Shown piece by piece: positions 43,314-51,667 of a stretch of 64,000 nt of DNA. Both the position numbers and the translations under genes were made by a program. The notes beneath the pieces were generated by a model. The model was not told the DNA's origin. It did no database searches and saw only the letters and a list, made by a program, of their open reading frames with translations. Source of the stretch: Pseudooceanicola pacificus (GTDB lineage Bacteria > Pseudomonadota > Alphaproteobacteria > Rhodobacterales > Rhodobacteraceae); the NCBI RefSeq assembly GCF_009789075.1, contig NZ_WNXQ01000006.1, positions 124,001 through 188,000 of the forward strand. Direction: 5' to 3'. Position 1 is the first letter of the stretch, and each line of letters opens with the position of its first letter.

Positions 43314-43996
43314 CAATACTGGTCCGCGTTGTCGATGTTGAAATGATAAAGCTGGCGGGCCGAGCCGTAGCGCCGGAATTCCTCGGGGCGGGCATCGGCG
43401 CCCGCGCGCTTGAGCAGGTCGGCCAGCAGGGCGGTATGTTCGGGCCGCATCGCCTTTTCCACGCAGTCCGCGCCCAGGGATTTCACCGTCCCGCGCACGA
43501 AAAGCCGCGCCTCGTACAGGCTGTCGCCAAGCGCCTCGCCCGCATCGCCCAGCACCACCAGGTTGCCCTTTTGCGCCATGAAGGCCGACATATGCCCGAT
43601 GGAGCCATGCACCACGATGTCGATCCCCTTCATCGAGATGCCGCAGCGCGACGAGGCATTGCCCCGGATGTTCAGCAGCCCGCCATGCCCGGTCGCCCCG
43701 GCATACTGGCTGGCATCGCCATCCACGATCACCTCGCCCGACATCATGTTCTCGGCCACGCCGGGGCCGACGGAGCCTTGAACATGCACGGTGGCGGTCT
43801 TGTTCATGCCCGCGCAGTAATAGCCGGTCGAGCCCTTCACGGTGACCGAGACCGGCCCGTCCAGCCCGACCGCGATGGCATGGGCGCCGCGCGGGTTCTC
43901 GATCACATAGGCCTCGTTCGCCTGGCCCCTGGCGGCGGTATGCAGGGCGGCGTTCACGTCGCGCAATTCGGTTGTCAGCATGTCCAGAACGGGCAT
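43313..43996 (-). CDS. glxC: Glutamate synthase C-terminal-domain-like protein (GlxC / MgsB type)
   Basis: The 227-residue protein is built of the glycine-rich right-handed beta-helix seen at the C-terminus of glutamate synthase large subunits: VKGSTGYYCAGMNKTATVHV, then VGPGVAENMMSGEVIVDG and YAGATGHGGLLNIRG. In glutamate synthase this domain is structural and part of the subunit interface. Here it is a separate subunit between the amidotransferase-like GlxB gene (3-nt gap) and GlxD (TGATG overlap). Confidence 0.88.
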   Translation of the reverse strand: MPVLDMLTTELRDVNAALHTAARGQANEAYVIENPRGAHAIAVGLDGPVSVTVKGSTGYYCAGMNKTATVHVQGSVGPGVAENMMSGEVIVDGDASQYAGATGHGGLLNIRGNASSRCGISMKGIDIVVHGSIGHMSAFMAQKGNLVVLGDAGEALGDSLYEARLFVRGTVKSLGADCVEKAMRPEHTALLADLLKRAGADARPEEFRRYGSARQLYHFNIDNADQY

Positions 43997-43999
43997 GGC

Positions 44000-44884
44000 T
44001 CAGCGCTCCCAGAAATAGACGGTGGCGGGTTCGGGTTCCCAGACGCGCGCGGCCTCGATCCCGGGAAGGTTGGCGAAGGCGCGGTATTCGCTGCCAAAGG
44101 CCACGTAATCCCCGGTTTCGGCCATCACGGCGGGCTTGCAGGCAATCGGATCGCGCACCACGCCGAACCCGTCCCGCGTGCCGGTGACAAAGGTGAAGAA
44201 GCCGTCGAGGTCCTTCAGCGTGCCCTCCAGCGCCTCGCCCAGCGAAGCGCCCTCGGCGATGCGCGACGAGATATAGGCGGCGCCGACCTCGGTGTCGTTC
44301 TCGGTCCGGGTGTGGACACCCTTGCGCGCCAGGCGGCGGCGCATGTCGTTGTGGTTCGACAGAGAGCCGTTGTGCACCAGGCACTGGTCCGGCGCGGTCG
44401 AAAAGGGATGCGCCCCCATCGTCGTCACCGCGGATTCCGTGGCCATCCGGGTGTGCCCGATGCCGTGGCTGCCGCCCATGCCGCGAATGCCGAAGCGGTC
44501 GGCCACGTCGCGGGGCAGGCCGACCTCCTTGAAGATTTCCATGCTGGTGCCCGCGCTCATGATCCGGATGCCGCGCTGGTCCAGGAAAGCGGTTGCCGCC
44601 GCGCCGGCCTCGGCCGGGACGCTCAGCACGGCATGGGTGCTGATCCGGCGCATCGTCACGGGCGCGCCCAGATGCCCGGCCAGCGCCGCCTCCAGCCCGT
44701 CGAAATCCGCGTCGGTGTCGGACTGAACGGTGATCTTCAGATTGTCCGAGGAATCGCCATAGATCGCGATCCCGGCACTGTCGGGGCCACGGTCGGTCAT
44801 GGTGATGAGCATGTCGGTGAGCATGTCGCCCAAACGGGGCCGCAGCTCATCCTTCTTGAGAAACAGGCCTACAATGCCGCACAT
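44000..44884 (-). CDS. glxB: Class II glutamine amidotransferase-like subunit (GlxB / MgsA type)
   Basis: The 294-residue protein starts MCGIVGLF, giving the N-terminal nucleophile cysteine of class II amidotransferases after Met removal. It continues with TMTDRGPDSAGIAIYGD near 32 and CLVHNGSLSNHNDMR near 160, the glutamine- and ammonia-binding blocks. It is the first gene of the minus-strand glxBCD-glnT operon. It would release ammonia from glutamine or gamma-glutamylmethylamide for the GlxD partner. The upstream region has two inverted repeats. Confidence 0.9.
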   Translation of the reverse strand: MCGIVGLFLKKDELRPRLGDMLTDMLITMTDRGPDSAGIAIYGDSSDNLKITVQSDTDADFDGLEAALAGHLGAPVTMRRISTHAVLSVPAEAGAAATAFLDQRGIRIMSAGTSMEIFKEVGLPRDVADRFGIRGMGGSHGIGHTRMATESAVTTMGAHPFSTAPDQCLVHNGSLSNHNDMRRRLARKGVHTRTENDTEVGAAYISSRIAEGASLGEALEGTLKDLDGFFTFVTGTRDGFGVVRDPIACKPAVMAETGDYVAFGSEYRAFANLPGIEAARVWEPEPATVYFWER

Positions 44885-44917
44885 GGGTCCTCCGAAGAGC
44901 GTTAAAGGTCTCCCGAG

Positions 44918-44956
44918 TCACTGTAGTGAGAAAATAATATTCGTGCTAGGAATATT
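44918..44956. promoter_or_regulatory. Two inverted repeats upstream of the glx operon
   Basis: TCACT-GT-AGTGA (44918-44929) is followed by AATATTC (44936-44942) and GAATATT (44950-44956), perfect 7-bp arms around a 7-nt spacer in an AT-rich stretch. They are 34-72 nt upstream of glxB. They are good candidates for its promoter and operator. Neither matches the XRE-cupin site at 40499, so a different regulator may act here. Confidence 0.6.
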
Positions 44957-45047
44957 TTGGGGTTAGCCGGGCGGCGCGCCGGGACAGGGCGAAAGCGATC
45001 AGAAAACCGGCAGCGGGGCGACCGTCCGCTTGCGATCCCCGGCATTC

Positions 45048-45065
45048 TGACCTATATCTTGGTCA
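45048..45065 (+). promoter_or_regulatory. Toxin-antitoxin promoter/operator
   Basis: TGACC (45048-45052) and GGTCA (45061-45065) flank TATATCTT, 17-34 nt before the antitoxin start. A symmetric site overlapping a TATA-like -10 region is the usual arrangement for repression by the antitoxin or the toxin-antitoxin complex. A GAGAGG ribosome site follows. Confidence 0.5.
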
Positions 45066-45081
45066 ACACGAGAGGTGTCCC

Positions 45082-45321
45082 ATGCAGATCGCCATTGCCG
45101 AGGCCAAGGCCCAGTTCGCCGAGATCATTCGCCGCGTCGAAGCGGGAGAGGCGATAGAGCTGACGCGCTATGGCCGCCCGGTGGCCAAGATCGTGGCCGC
45201 CGACCGCCCGGTCGGGCGCCCGCTGATCGGCGCGATGGCCGGGGCGTTCACGCTGCCTGCGGATATCTTTGCCGGCGACGACGAGATCGCCGAAATGTTC
45301 GACCGCGCGGCCGGGGACTGA
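45082..45321 (+). CDS. Phd/YefM-family antitoxin
   Basis: The 79-residue protein has the Phd/YefM DNA-binding N-terminal fold: MQIAIAEAKAQFAEIIRRVEAGEAIELTRYGRPVAKI, cut here into its recognisable parts EAKAQF, VEAGE and RYGRPVA. An acidic C-terminal tail (PADIFAGDDEIAEMF) should wrap the toxin. Its stop is directly followed by the toxin start (TGAATG). It would neutralise the PIN-domain toxin and repress the pair's promoter. Confidence 0.93.
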   Translation: MQIAIAEAKAQFAEIIRRVEAGEAIELTRYGRPVAKIVAADRPVGRPLIGAMAGAFTLPADIFAGDDEIAEMFDRAAGD

Positions 45322-45690
45322 ATGCGCCTGCTGCTGGACACCCATGTCCTGCTCTGGGCGCTGCTGGACGATCCCCGGTTGTCGGCGGACCAGCGCGCGG
45401 CCATCGGCGGGGGAGAGCTCTATATCTCGGCCGCCAGCGTGTGGGAGATCGGGATCAAGCGGGCCATCGGCAAGCTCGACGTGCCCGAAGAGCTGTTCGA
45501 TATCGCGGTGGATGCCGGATGCCGCCCGCTGCCGATCTCGTGGACCCATGCCGAGGCCGCCGCGGCCCTGCCCCTGCATCACGCGGATCCGTTCGATCGG
45601 ATGCTGGTTGCCCAGGCCCGATGCGAGGGGCTGCGCCTGGCCAGTTCGGACGCCAAGCTGGCGGCCTATGACGTCGATCTCGTCGGCTGA
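45322..45690 (+). CDS. PIN-domain ribonuclease toxin
   Basis: The 122-residue VapC-like toxin has the four acidic residues that bind Mg in PIN nucleases: Asp6 (LLLDTHVLLW), Glu42 (SVWEIGIK), Asp92 (HADPFDRML) and Asp110 (ASSDAKL). The THVLLWALLDDPRLS start is typical of the PIN group paired with Phd-type antitoxins. It would cleave RNA, commonly tRNA or mRNA, when the antitoxin is degraded. All active-site residues are intact, so the pair should be functional. Confidence 0.93.
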   Translation: MRLLLDTHVLLWALLDDPRLSADQRAAIGGGELYISAASVWEIGIKRAIGKLDVPEELFDIAVDAGCRPLPISWTHAEAAAALPLHHADPFDRMLVAQARCEGLRLASSDAKLAAYDVDLVG

Positions 45691-45782
45691 GGACACCGGC
45701 GCCCGGAGCGGTGGCAGATGCAGCCGAAAGCGTCTACCAAGGCGGACAATTCACCGCTGAACCGATCCCGAGGAGCACCGAC

Positions 45783-47291
45783 ATGACCTTCACGCCGCAT
45801 GGAAAACACCTGATCGCCGGGGACTGGACGATGGGGGCGGATACCTTCACCTCCACTCCGCTGCACGGGCCGGGCTTTGCCGTGTCGCGCGGAACGGCCG
45901 GTGACGTGGACCGGGCCGTGCAGGCCGCCGAAGAGGCCTTCTGGACTTATGGCTATTCCTCTCGTGAGGACAGGGCGGCCTTCCTCGACGCCATCGCCGA
46001 CGAGATCGAGGCGCGCGCCGCGGACATCACCGCCATCGGCACCGCCGAAAGCGGCCTGCCCGAGGCGCGCCTGCAGGGCGAGCGGGGGCGGACCACCGGG
46101 CAGCTGCGCCTTTTCGCGACGCATATCCGCAGCGAGGCGTACCTCGACATCCGCCACGATCCCGCCTTGCCCGACCGCCAGCCGCTGCCGCGCCCGGACC
46201 TGAAGATGATGCAGCGCCCCATCGGCCCGGTGGCCGTCTTTGGCGCGTCGAACTTCCCGCTCGCCTTTTCGACCGCCGGGGGCGACACCGCCGCCGCGCT
46301 CGCCGCCGGATGCCCGGTGGTGGTCAAGGGCCACCCGGCCCATCCCGGCACAGGCGAAATCGTGGCCGAGGCGATCCATGCCGCCATTGCCCGCTGTGGC
46401 ATGCATCCCGGTGTCTTCTCGCTGATCCAGGGCGATCAGGTGGATTATGCCCAGGCCCTGGTCCAGCACCCTCTGATCCGCGCGGTCGGCTTCACCGGCT
46501 CTCTGGGCGCCGGGCGCGCGCTCTTCGACCTCTGTGCGCAGCGGCCCGAGCCGATCCCCTTTTTCGGAGAGCTGGGTTCCGTCAACCCGATGTTCATCCT
46601 GCCCGCCGCCGCCGCCGCGCGCGGGGCCGAGATCGGCGCCGGATGGGCCGGGTCGCTGACCATGGGGGCGGGGCAGTTCTGCACCAACCCAGGCATCGCC
46701 GTGATCCCCGAGGGGCCCGAGGGCGACGCCGTGGTGGCCGCCGCCGCCGAGGCGCTGGCGAAAGTCGCCCCGCAGCCGATGCTGACCGATGGGATCGCCG
46801 CCGCCTACCGGCGCGGCAAGGCGCGGTTCGACACCCGCAACGCCGTCCGCCCGGTCCTGACAACGGCGGACGAGGGGCGGCAGGCCTCCCCCAATCTTTA
46901 CCAGACCGACATGGCCAGCTACCTGAATGACCATGTGCTGGGCGAAGAGGTCTTTGGCCCGCTCGGCCTGGCCATCCGGGTTTCGGAACCTTCGCAGATG
47001 ATCGAACTTGCCAAGGGCTTCGAAGGGCAGCTGACCGCCACGCTGCAGATGGACGAGGCCGACACGGCCCTGGCCCGGCAACTGCTGCCGGTGCTGGAGC
47101 GCAAGGCGGGGCGCATCCTGGTGAACGGCTATCCGACCGGGGTCGAGGTCGCCGACAGCATGGTCCACGGCGGGCCTTACCCGGCCTCGACCAATTTCGG
47201 CGCCACCTCTGTCGGCACGCTGGCGATCCGCCGGTTCCTGCGCCCGGTCTGTTATCAGAATTTCCCGGATGCGCTTGCCGTCACCGGCTGA
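45783..47291 (+). CDS. Aldehyde dehydrogenase (2,5-dioxovalerate/ketoglutarate semialdehyde type)
   Basis: The 502-residue NAD(P)-dependent enzyme has the catalytic Glu263 (FFGELGSVNP) and nucleophile Cys300 (GAGQFCTNPG). The sequence pattern is that of 2,5-dioxopentanoate dehydrogenases, which end sugar-acid and hydroxyproline routes by making 2-oxoglutarate. The C-terminal NGYPTGVEVADSMVHGGPYP block fits this group. The start MTFTPHGKH at 45783 is preceded by GAGGAG; an earlier in-frame ATG at 45711 gives a tail without homology. It stands alone, convergent with the flavoprotein gene. Confidence 0.88.
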   Translation: MTFTPHGKHLIAGDWTMGADTFTSTPLHGPGFAVSRGTAGDVDRAVQAAEEAFWTYGYSSREDRAAFLDAIADEIEARAADITAIGTAESGLPEARLQGERGRTTGQLRLFATHIRSEAYLDIRHDPALPDRQPLPRPDLKMMQRPIGPVAVFGASNFPLAFSTAGGDTAAALAAGCPVVVKGHPAHPGTGEIVAEAIHAAIARCGMHPGVFSLIQGDQVDYAQALVQHPLIRAVGFTGSLGAGRALFDLCAQRPEPIPFFGELGSVNPMFILPAAAAARGAEIGAGWAGSLTMGAGQFCTNPGIAVIPEGPEGDAVVAAAAEALAKVAPQPMLTDGIAAAYRRGKARFDTRNAVRPVLTTADEGRQASPNLYQTDMASYLNDHVLGEEVFGPLGLAIRVSEPSQMIELAKGFEGQLTATLQMDEADTALARQLLPVLERKAGRILVNGYPTGVEVADSMVHGGPYPASTNFGATSVGTLAIRRFLRPVCYQNFPDALAVTG

Positions 47292-47464
47292 GGCAGAGCG
47301 GCCTTGGCCCCGGCCCCGGATCCTCCGCCGCTCCGGTGGATCGAACCGGGGTTTGAGGGCTGTCGTTCCGGCCCAAGGGTCGCAGGATGTCCCCGGGCAG
47401 GCCCTCTGACTCCGCGGCGGGCTTGCCTGCTGCGGGTCGTTTCAGGGCGGAACAGGGTCTTATC

Positions 47465-48706
47465 TCAGGTAAACCGGCGGGCCGGGTCATAGGCGGGCAG
47501 CGGCAGGTTCGGCTGCCGCCCCTCGGCCAGATCCGCCACGATGCGCCCGGTGATGCCGCCAAGGGTCAGGCCCAGATGCTGGTGCCCGAAGGCATGGATG
47601 ATCCGACGCGACACCGGGCTGTGCCCGATGGCGGGCAGGCTGTCGGGCAGGGTCGGGCGGTGGCCCAGCCAGCTCGACCCCGGTTCGGGCAGGTCGGGAA
47701 ACATCTGCGCCGCGCGCCGCCGGATATAGGCCAGCCGCTTGGGGTTTGGCGGGGCGTTCAGCGCGGCGATCTCGACCGTGCCGGCCAGGCGCAGGCCCTG
47801 GGCCATCGGTGTGGCGTAAAACCCGCCCTCGGCCCAGCCGGTGGGGCGGGTGACGCGATGCGCCTCGCCAGGGAACAGCAGGTGATAGCCCCGCTCGCAC
47901 CCCAGCGGCAGGGATTCGGCGCCCGATCCCCGCACCGACCGCGAAAAGGCCCCGCAGGCGATGACCGCATGGCGGGCGGTCAGGGTGCCGCCGCCTGTCG
48001 TGATCTCGACCGTATCGCCTGTGGCCCGGGTTGCCGTGGCCCGGGCGACGAGGGTCTGCCCGCCAAGGTCCGTGAACCGGGCGTGGAACCGCTGCACCAG
48101 CGCCAACGGGTCGGCGACCTGACGCGCGCCGGTGAAATGCACCGCGCGGGCGATCGGCAGCGCGACACCGGGTTCCAGGGCGCGCGCCTCTTCCTCCGTC
48201 AGCTCGGTGAAGGGCACGCCAAGGGCGCGACGCATGCCAAGCCCCCGGGTCGCGCCCTCGGCCCCGGCGGTGGTCGACCAGAGCGAGAGCTGACCGCGCG
48301 CCGTGACCAGGTCTTCGGCCCCGGCCTCGGCCAGCAGCGGGTTCAGCCCGGCCTCGGCATGAGAGAGCAGCGTGGCGAGGTGACCGGCGATCCGGTCCGC
48401 GCGCGCGACGCGGCAATTCGCCAGAAAGGACAGCATCCAGCGCGGGTTCAGCAGGGCGTGGCGCCACGAGATCGCCAGCGGGCTCTGCGGGCCGAAAAGC
48501 AGGGCAGGCAGCCCGGTGATCACCGAGGGGTCGTTGACCGGCAGGCAGGCATAGGTCGCGATGGTGCAGGCATTGCCCGAACTGGTGCCGGATCCGGGCG
48601 GTTCAGGGTCTATCAGGGTGACGTCATGGCCGCGCATCCGTGCCCAGAGGGCGGTGCTGGTGCCGACAATCCCGGCGCCGATCACGGCAATGTCGGTATC
48701 GGTCAT
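47465..48706 (-). CDS. FAD-dependent D-amino acid dehydrogenase-like oxidoreductase (DadA family)
   Basis: The 413-residue flavoprotein has an N-terminal FAD motif DIAVIGAGIVGTSTALWARMRG, marked by GAGIVG, and a C-terminal block HAFGHQHLGLTLGGITGR that closes the FAD site in DadA-type enzymes. Such proteins oxidise D-amino acids, hydroxyproline or other amines in contact with the respiratory chain. The start MTDTDIAV at 48706 directly precedes the Rossmann fold. It is convergent with the dioxovalerate-type aldehyde dehydrogenase. D-hydroxyproline to 2-oxoglutarate catabolism would link the two, but the other pathway genes are not here. Confidence 0.82.
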   Translation of the reverse strand: MTDTDIAVIGAGIVGTSTALWARMRGHDVTLIDPEPPGSGTSSGNACTIATYACLPVNDPSVITGLPALLFGPQSPLAISWRHALLNPRWMLSFLANCRVARADRIAGHLATLLSHAEAGLNPLLAEAGAEDLVTARGQLSLWSTTAGAEGATRGLGMRRALGVPFTELTEEEARALEPGVALPIARAVHFTGARQVADPLALVQRFHARFTDLGGQTLVARATATRATGDTVEITTGGGTLTARHAVIACGAFSRSVRGSGAESLPLGCERGYHLLFPGEAHRVTRPTGWAEGGFYATPMAQGLRLAGTVEIAALNAPPNPKRLAYIRRRAAQMFPDLPEPGSSWLGHRPTLPDSLPAIGHSPVSRRIIHAFGHQHLGLTLGGITGRIVADLAEGRQPNLPLPAYDPARRFT

Positions 48707-49122
48707 GCTGCATCCCCGACGGCTGTCGCCGCCAGTCTTGCGTCGCCAGCTGCGCCGCCGCAATGGAAATCGGCCGGGCGGGGCGGGCGTCTTGCTGGCT
48801 GCCGTGGCCTGCTGCAAGCCGCTTTCGGTGGTCGCGCCAAGCGGCGCGGGTGCAGGTCATCCTGTCGACAGGAAACCGCTGTCCAACAGGCGGCGATCGG
48901 GGCCGAGACCCCCGATACAGTCTCTGTTTAGGGGACCCGGGCGGTGGCGAGCTTTTCGGATAACGCCGGTTTCGCCAGAGCCGCGCACCCGACACCGCTG
49001 CGCCTTGCGCCAGATCTGCCCGGCCTGGCGGTCCCGTCGGATTGCACCGCGACGGCCTCGATGCCGCTCTTGGAGCGCGTGCGGCACCAGCGCCGGAACC
49101 GAGGTGCCGCAACGCCATCCGC
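48707..49122. other. Intergenic stretch without a recognisable gene
   Basis: This 416-bp gap separates the flavoprotein gene from the end of the cyanurate-type operon. Short open frames on both strands have no start with a ribosome site and no family pattern. It contains the 14-bp palindrome listed separately and presumably the flavoprotein promoter. Confidence 0.5.
48860..48873. promoter_or_regulatory. Perfect 14-bp palindrome upstream of the flavoprotein gene
   Basis: TCCTGTCGACAGGA is perfectly symmetric and lies about 155 nt upstream of the flavoprotein start. A degenerate second copy, CTGT-CCA-ACAG, begins 5 nt further on. It could be the operator of an unlinked regulator. Confidence 0.5.
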
Positions 49123-49464
49123 TCAGGCGGGTTCGAGGAATTCGACCGGCGTGGCCCAGTGGATCAGCACCACGCAGCCGTCCTCCGACCAGACGGAATG
49201 TTCGCTCCCGGGGGGGTTCATCACCAGGCTGCCGACGGTGTAATGGCCGTTTTCGTCGCTCTGGCTGCCCTCCAGCACCAGCACGCATTCCAGCCCGGAA
49301 TGGCGGTGCCGGGGCGCGCGGGCGCCGGGGGCATAGCGCAGCAGCGCAACCTGCGGATGGCCCGCCTGAAGGGTGCAGATCTCGATCCCGTCGCGGAACC
49401 GGGTGAATTCCATCTGCTGCCAGCCGCCAGCGGCCAGCCCGTGAAAGGCTGTCGCATCAGGCAT
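49123..49464 (-). CDS. Small cupin-domain protein, last gene of the cyanurate-type operon
   Basis: The 113-residue single-domain cupin has the metal-binding strand motif [24 protein letters not shown] (His, His and Glu in HRHSGLE) and a second motif [14 protein letters not shown]. It resembles ChrR-type cupins. It overlaps the second hydrolase gene by 8 nt, so it belongs to the operon. Its role is unknown. A metal-dependent enzyme acting on a ureido compound or a sensor are both possible. Confidence 0.8.
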   Translation of the reverse strand: MPDATAFHGLAAGGWQQMEFTRFRDGIEICTLQAGHPQVALLRYAPGARAPRHRHSGLECVLVLEGSQSDENGHYTVGSLVMNPPGSEHSVWSEDGCVVLIHWATPVEFLEPA

Positions 49465-50128
49465 CTATCGGCGCCACCGCTGCAAGGATGGTGGCCACCG
49501 GCGCGGTCCAGCCGACAATGGCGCCCTGGGCGCGGATCATTTCGATCGCGGCGGTCTTGAAGGCGGGGAAATAACTTTCCGTGGCATCCTCGGCCAGCAG
49601 GCAGTCGAACCCGCGGTCGTTGGCCTCGCGCATGGTGGTCTGCACGCAGACCTCGGTGGTGACGCCCGCAAAGATCAGCGTGCGGATGCCCAGACCGGCC
49701 AGATGCGTGCCCAGATCGGTGGCGTAAAAGGCGCCCTTGCCGGGCTTGTCGATCACCTTTTCGCCCGGCACAGGGGCCAGTTCGGGCAGGATCTCGGCCC
49801 CCGGTTCGCCCGCGATCAGCACGCGGCCCATCGGACCGGCATCCCCGATGCGCAGGCTCGGCGACCCGCGCAGCCGCTTGGCGGGCGGGCAGTCCGACAG
49901 GTCGGGCCGGTGGCATTCGCGGGTGTGGATCACCGGGATCCCGGCGGCGCGGCATCCGGCGATCAGCCGCGCGGTGGCGGGCACGATGGCCTGCAACAGC
50001 GTCACGTCATTGCCCAGGGTCGCGCCAAAGCCCCCCGGTTCGATGAAGTCGCGCTGCATGTCGATGACGATCAGCGCAGTGGTCGCCGGGTCCCATTCCA
50101 GCGCAAAGGGCAGGGCGTCGATCTTCAT
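49457..50128 (-). CDS. Isochorismatase-fold cysteine hydrolase (second hydrolase of the operon)
   Basis: The 223-residue amidohydrolase has the family triad Asp23 (IVIDMQRDF), Lys128 (IDKPGKGAF) and Cys161 ([15 protein letters not shown]). It is clearly paralogous to the biuret-hydrolase-like protein at 52747, sharing HTRE, DLSD, GEPG, DKPGKG, ATDL and [11 protein letters not shown], but it lacks the N-terminal 14-residue tail and has RAQGAIVGW where the other has MQGGVFG. A distinct ureido substrate is therefore likely. Triuret, carboxybiuret or ureidoacrylate are candidates. It overlaps the ATPase gene by ATGA. Confidence 0.85.
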   Translation of the reverse strand: MKIDALPFALEWDPATTALIVIDMQRDFIEPGGFGATLGNDVTLLQAIVPATARLIAGCRAAGIPVIHTRECHRPDLSDCPPAKRLRGSPSLRIGDAGPMGRVLIAGEPGAEILPELAPVPGEKVIDKPGKGAFYATDLGTHLAGLGIRTLIFAGVTTEVCVQTTMREANDRGFDCLLAEDATESYFPAFKTAAIEMIRAQGAIVGWTAPVATILAAVAPIDA

Positions 50129-51660
50129 GCGTGGCCTCCCATGTGATGGCCGATGGTGGGAATATCGGCCTCGGCCGCGGTGCATTCGTAGACCAGCCGC
50201 CCCTCGGACATCACCATCACGCGGTCGGCCAGTTCCAGGATTTCGTCCAGGTCCTCGCTCATCAGCAGAACCGCGGTGCCCTGGTTGCGCGCCGACATGA
50301 TACGCGAGCGGATCTCGGCCACGGCGGTGAAATCCAGCCCGAAACACGGGTTCGAGATGATCAGGATGTCGACCTCTCCGTCCAGTTCCCGCGAGAGCAC
50401 GGCGCGCTGCACATTGCCGCCCGAGAGCGCGGCGATGGGGCTGTCGAGCGAGGCGGTCTTGACCTTGTAATCCGTCACCAGCCGCGCGGCGCGGCGTTTC
50501 ATCTCGCCCGGGGCCAGCCAGAAGCGGGTGCCCCCGACATCCACGTCGAAGGAGCGGAAGCCGATGTTTTCGCTCACCGTCATGCGGGGGGCGCAGGCGT
50601 TCTGCAGCGGCTCTTCGGGCAGGTAGCGCACCTTGTGGCGGCGCGCCTCGGCCCGGGTCGCGCCATAGGGGGCGCCCTTGACCGCGATGGTGCCGGCGCT
50701 GACCGGGCGCTGGCCGGTGAGGATCTCCATCAGTTCCATCTGCCCGTTGCCCGAGATCCCGGCGATGCCCACGATCTCGCCCGCGCGGATGGTCAGCCCG
50801 TCGATGGCGATCTCCTTCAGCCCCGAGCGGTCGCGGGCGCGCACGCCCTCCAGCGCCAGCACGGTCTCGCCCGTCGTCACCTCGCGCGCGGCGGGGGCGG
50901 CGGGCTTGGCGTCACCCATCATCATCGCGGCCATGTCCTGATGGCTGAGATCGGCCACCATGCCACCGCCCACGCGGCGGCCCCGGCGCAGCACCGTCAC
51001 CTCGTCGGCAAAGGCGGTCACCTCGCGGAACTTGTGGCTGATCATCAGCACCGACAGCTCCCCCGCCTCGCAGAGCTTGCGGACATGGCCCAGCACCTCG
51101 TCCGCCTCGTCCGGGGTCAGGACCGAGGTCGGCTCGTCCAGGATCAGGAACCGGCGGCCAAGGTAGAGCTGTTTCAGGATCTCCAGCTTCTGCTTCTCGC
51201 CCGCCGCCAGGCGGTGCACCGGTTCGCTCAGCGGGACGCGGAAGGGCATCGCCGCCATGAAGGCCTGCAGGCCCGTCATCTCATGCTCCCAGTTCACGAC
51301 GGCGGGAACATCGGCGCGGCTGATCACCAGATTCTCGGCCGCGGTGAGGGCGGGGACCAGGGTGAAATGCTGATAGACCATGCCCAGCCCCTTGGCATGG
51401 GCGTCGCGGGGATCGGTGACATTGCCGTCGAACCCGTCGATCAGCAGGCTGCCCGCGCTCGCGTGGTAAAAGCCCATGATGCATTTCACCAGCGTCGACT
51501 TGCCGGCCCCGTTCTCGCCCAGCAGGGCGTGGAACGACCCGGGCCGCACCTTGATCGAGACATCGTCGAGCGCGGTGAAACTGCCAAAGCGCATGGTCAT
51601 GCCGACGGTTTCGATACCGACGGCGGGGAGCGGGGACTGAATGGGCTGGGCTGCGTGCAT
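50125..51660 (-). CDS. ABC ATPase of BMP/nucleoside-type importer
   Basis: The 511-residue dual ATPase is of the sugar/nucleoside (RbsA/NupA-like) type. The first domain has Walker [16 protein letters not shown] (near 47), signature [13 protein letters not shown] and Walker [12 protein letters not shown]. The second domain is degenerate at Walker A ([15 protein letters not shown]) as is normal, has signature [15 protein letters not shown], and an unusual Walker B region [12 protein letters not shown] without the DEP/QPT sequence. It lies after the cyanuric-acid-amidohydrolase-like gene, separated from its permease partners by two catabolic genes. A GAGGA ribosome site lies within the upstream gene's end. 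Confidence 0.9.
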   Translation of the reverse strand: MHAAQPIQSPLPAVGIETVGMTMRFGSFTALDDVSIKVRPGSFHALLGENGAGKSTLVKCIMGFYHASAGSLLIDGFDGNVTDPRDAHAKGLGMVYQHFTLVPALTAAENLVISRADVPAVVNWEHEMTGLQAFMAAMPFRVPLSEPVHRLAAGEKQKLEILKQLYLGRRFLILDEPTSVLTPDEADEVLGHVRKLCEAGELSVLMISHKFREVTAFADEVTVLRRGRRVGGGMVADLSHQDMAAMMMGDAKPAAPAAREVTTGETVLALEGVRARDRSGLKEIAIDGLTIRAGEIVGIAGISGNGQMELMEILTGQRPVSAGTIAVKGAPYGATRAEARRHKVRYLPEEPLQNACAPRMTVSENIGFRSFDVDVGGTRFWLAPGEMKRRAARLVTDYKVKTASLDSPIAALSGGNVQRAVLSRELDGEVDILIISNPCFGLDFTAVAEIRSRIMSARNQGTAVLLMSEDLDEILELADRVMVMSEGRLVYECTAAEADIPTIGHHMGGHA

Positions 51661-51667
51661 GGGATCC

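Noticed and set aside
45711-45782. Upstream ATG for the aldehyde dehydrogenase.
   Set aside because: The added residues have no homology and ATG 45783 has a good GAGGAG ribosome site.
48944-49122. A possible degraded regulator C-terminus in the plus-strand frame of this gap.
   Set aside because: Only short hydrophobic resemblance to effector domains, with no start, ribosome site or continuous family pattern.
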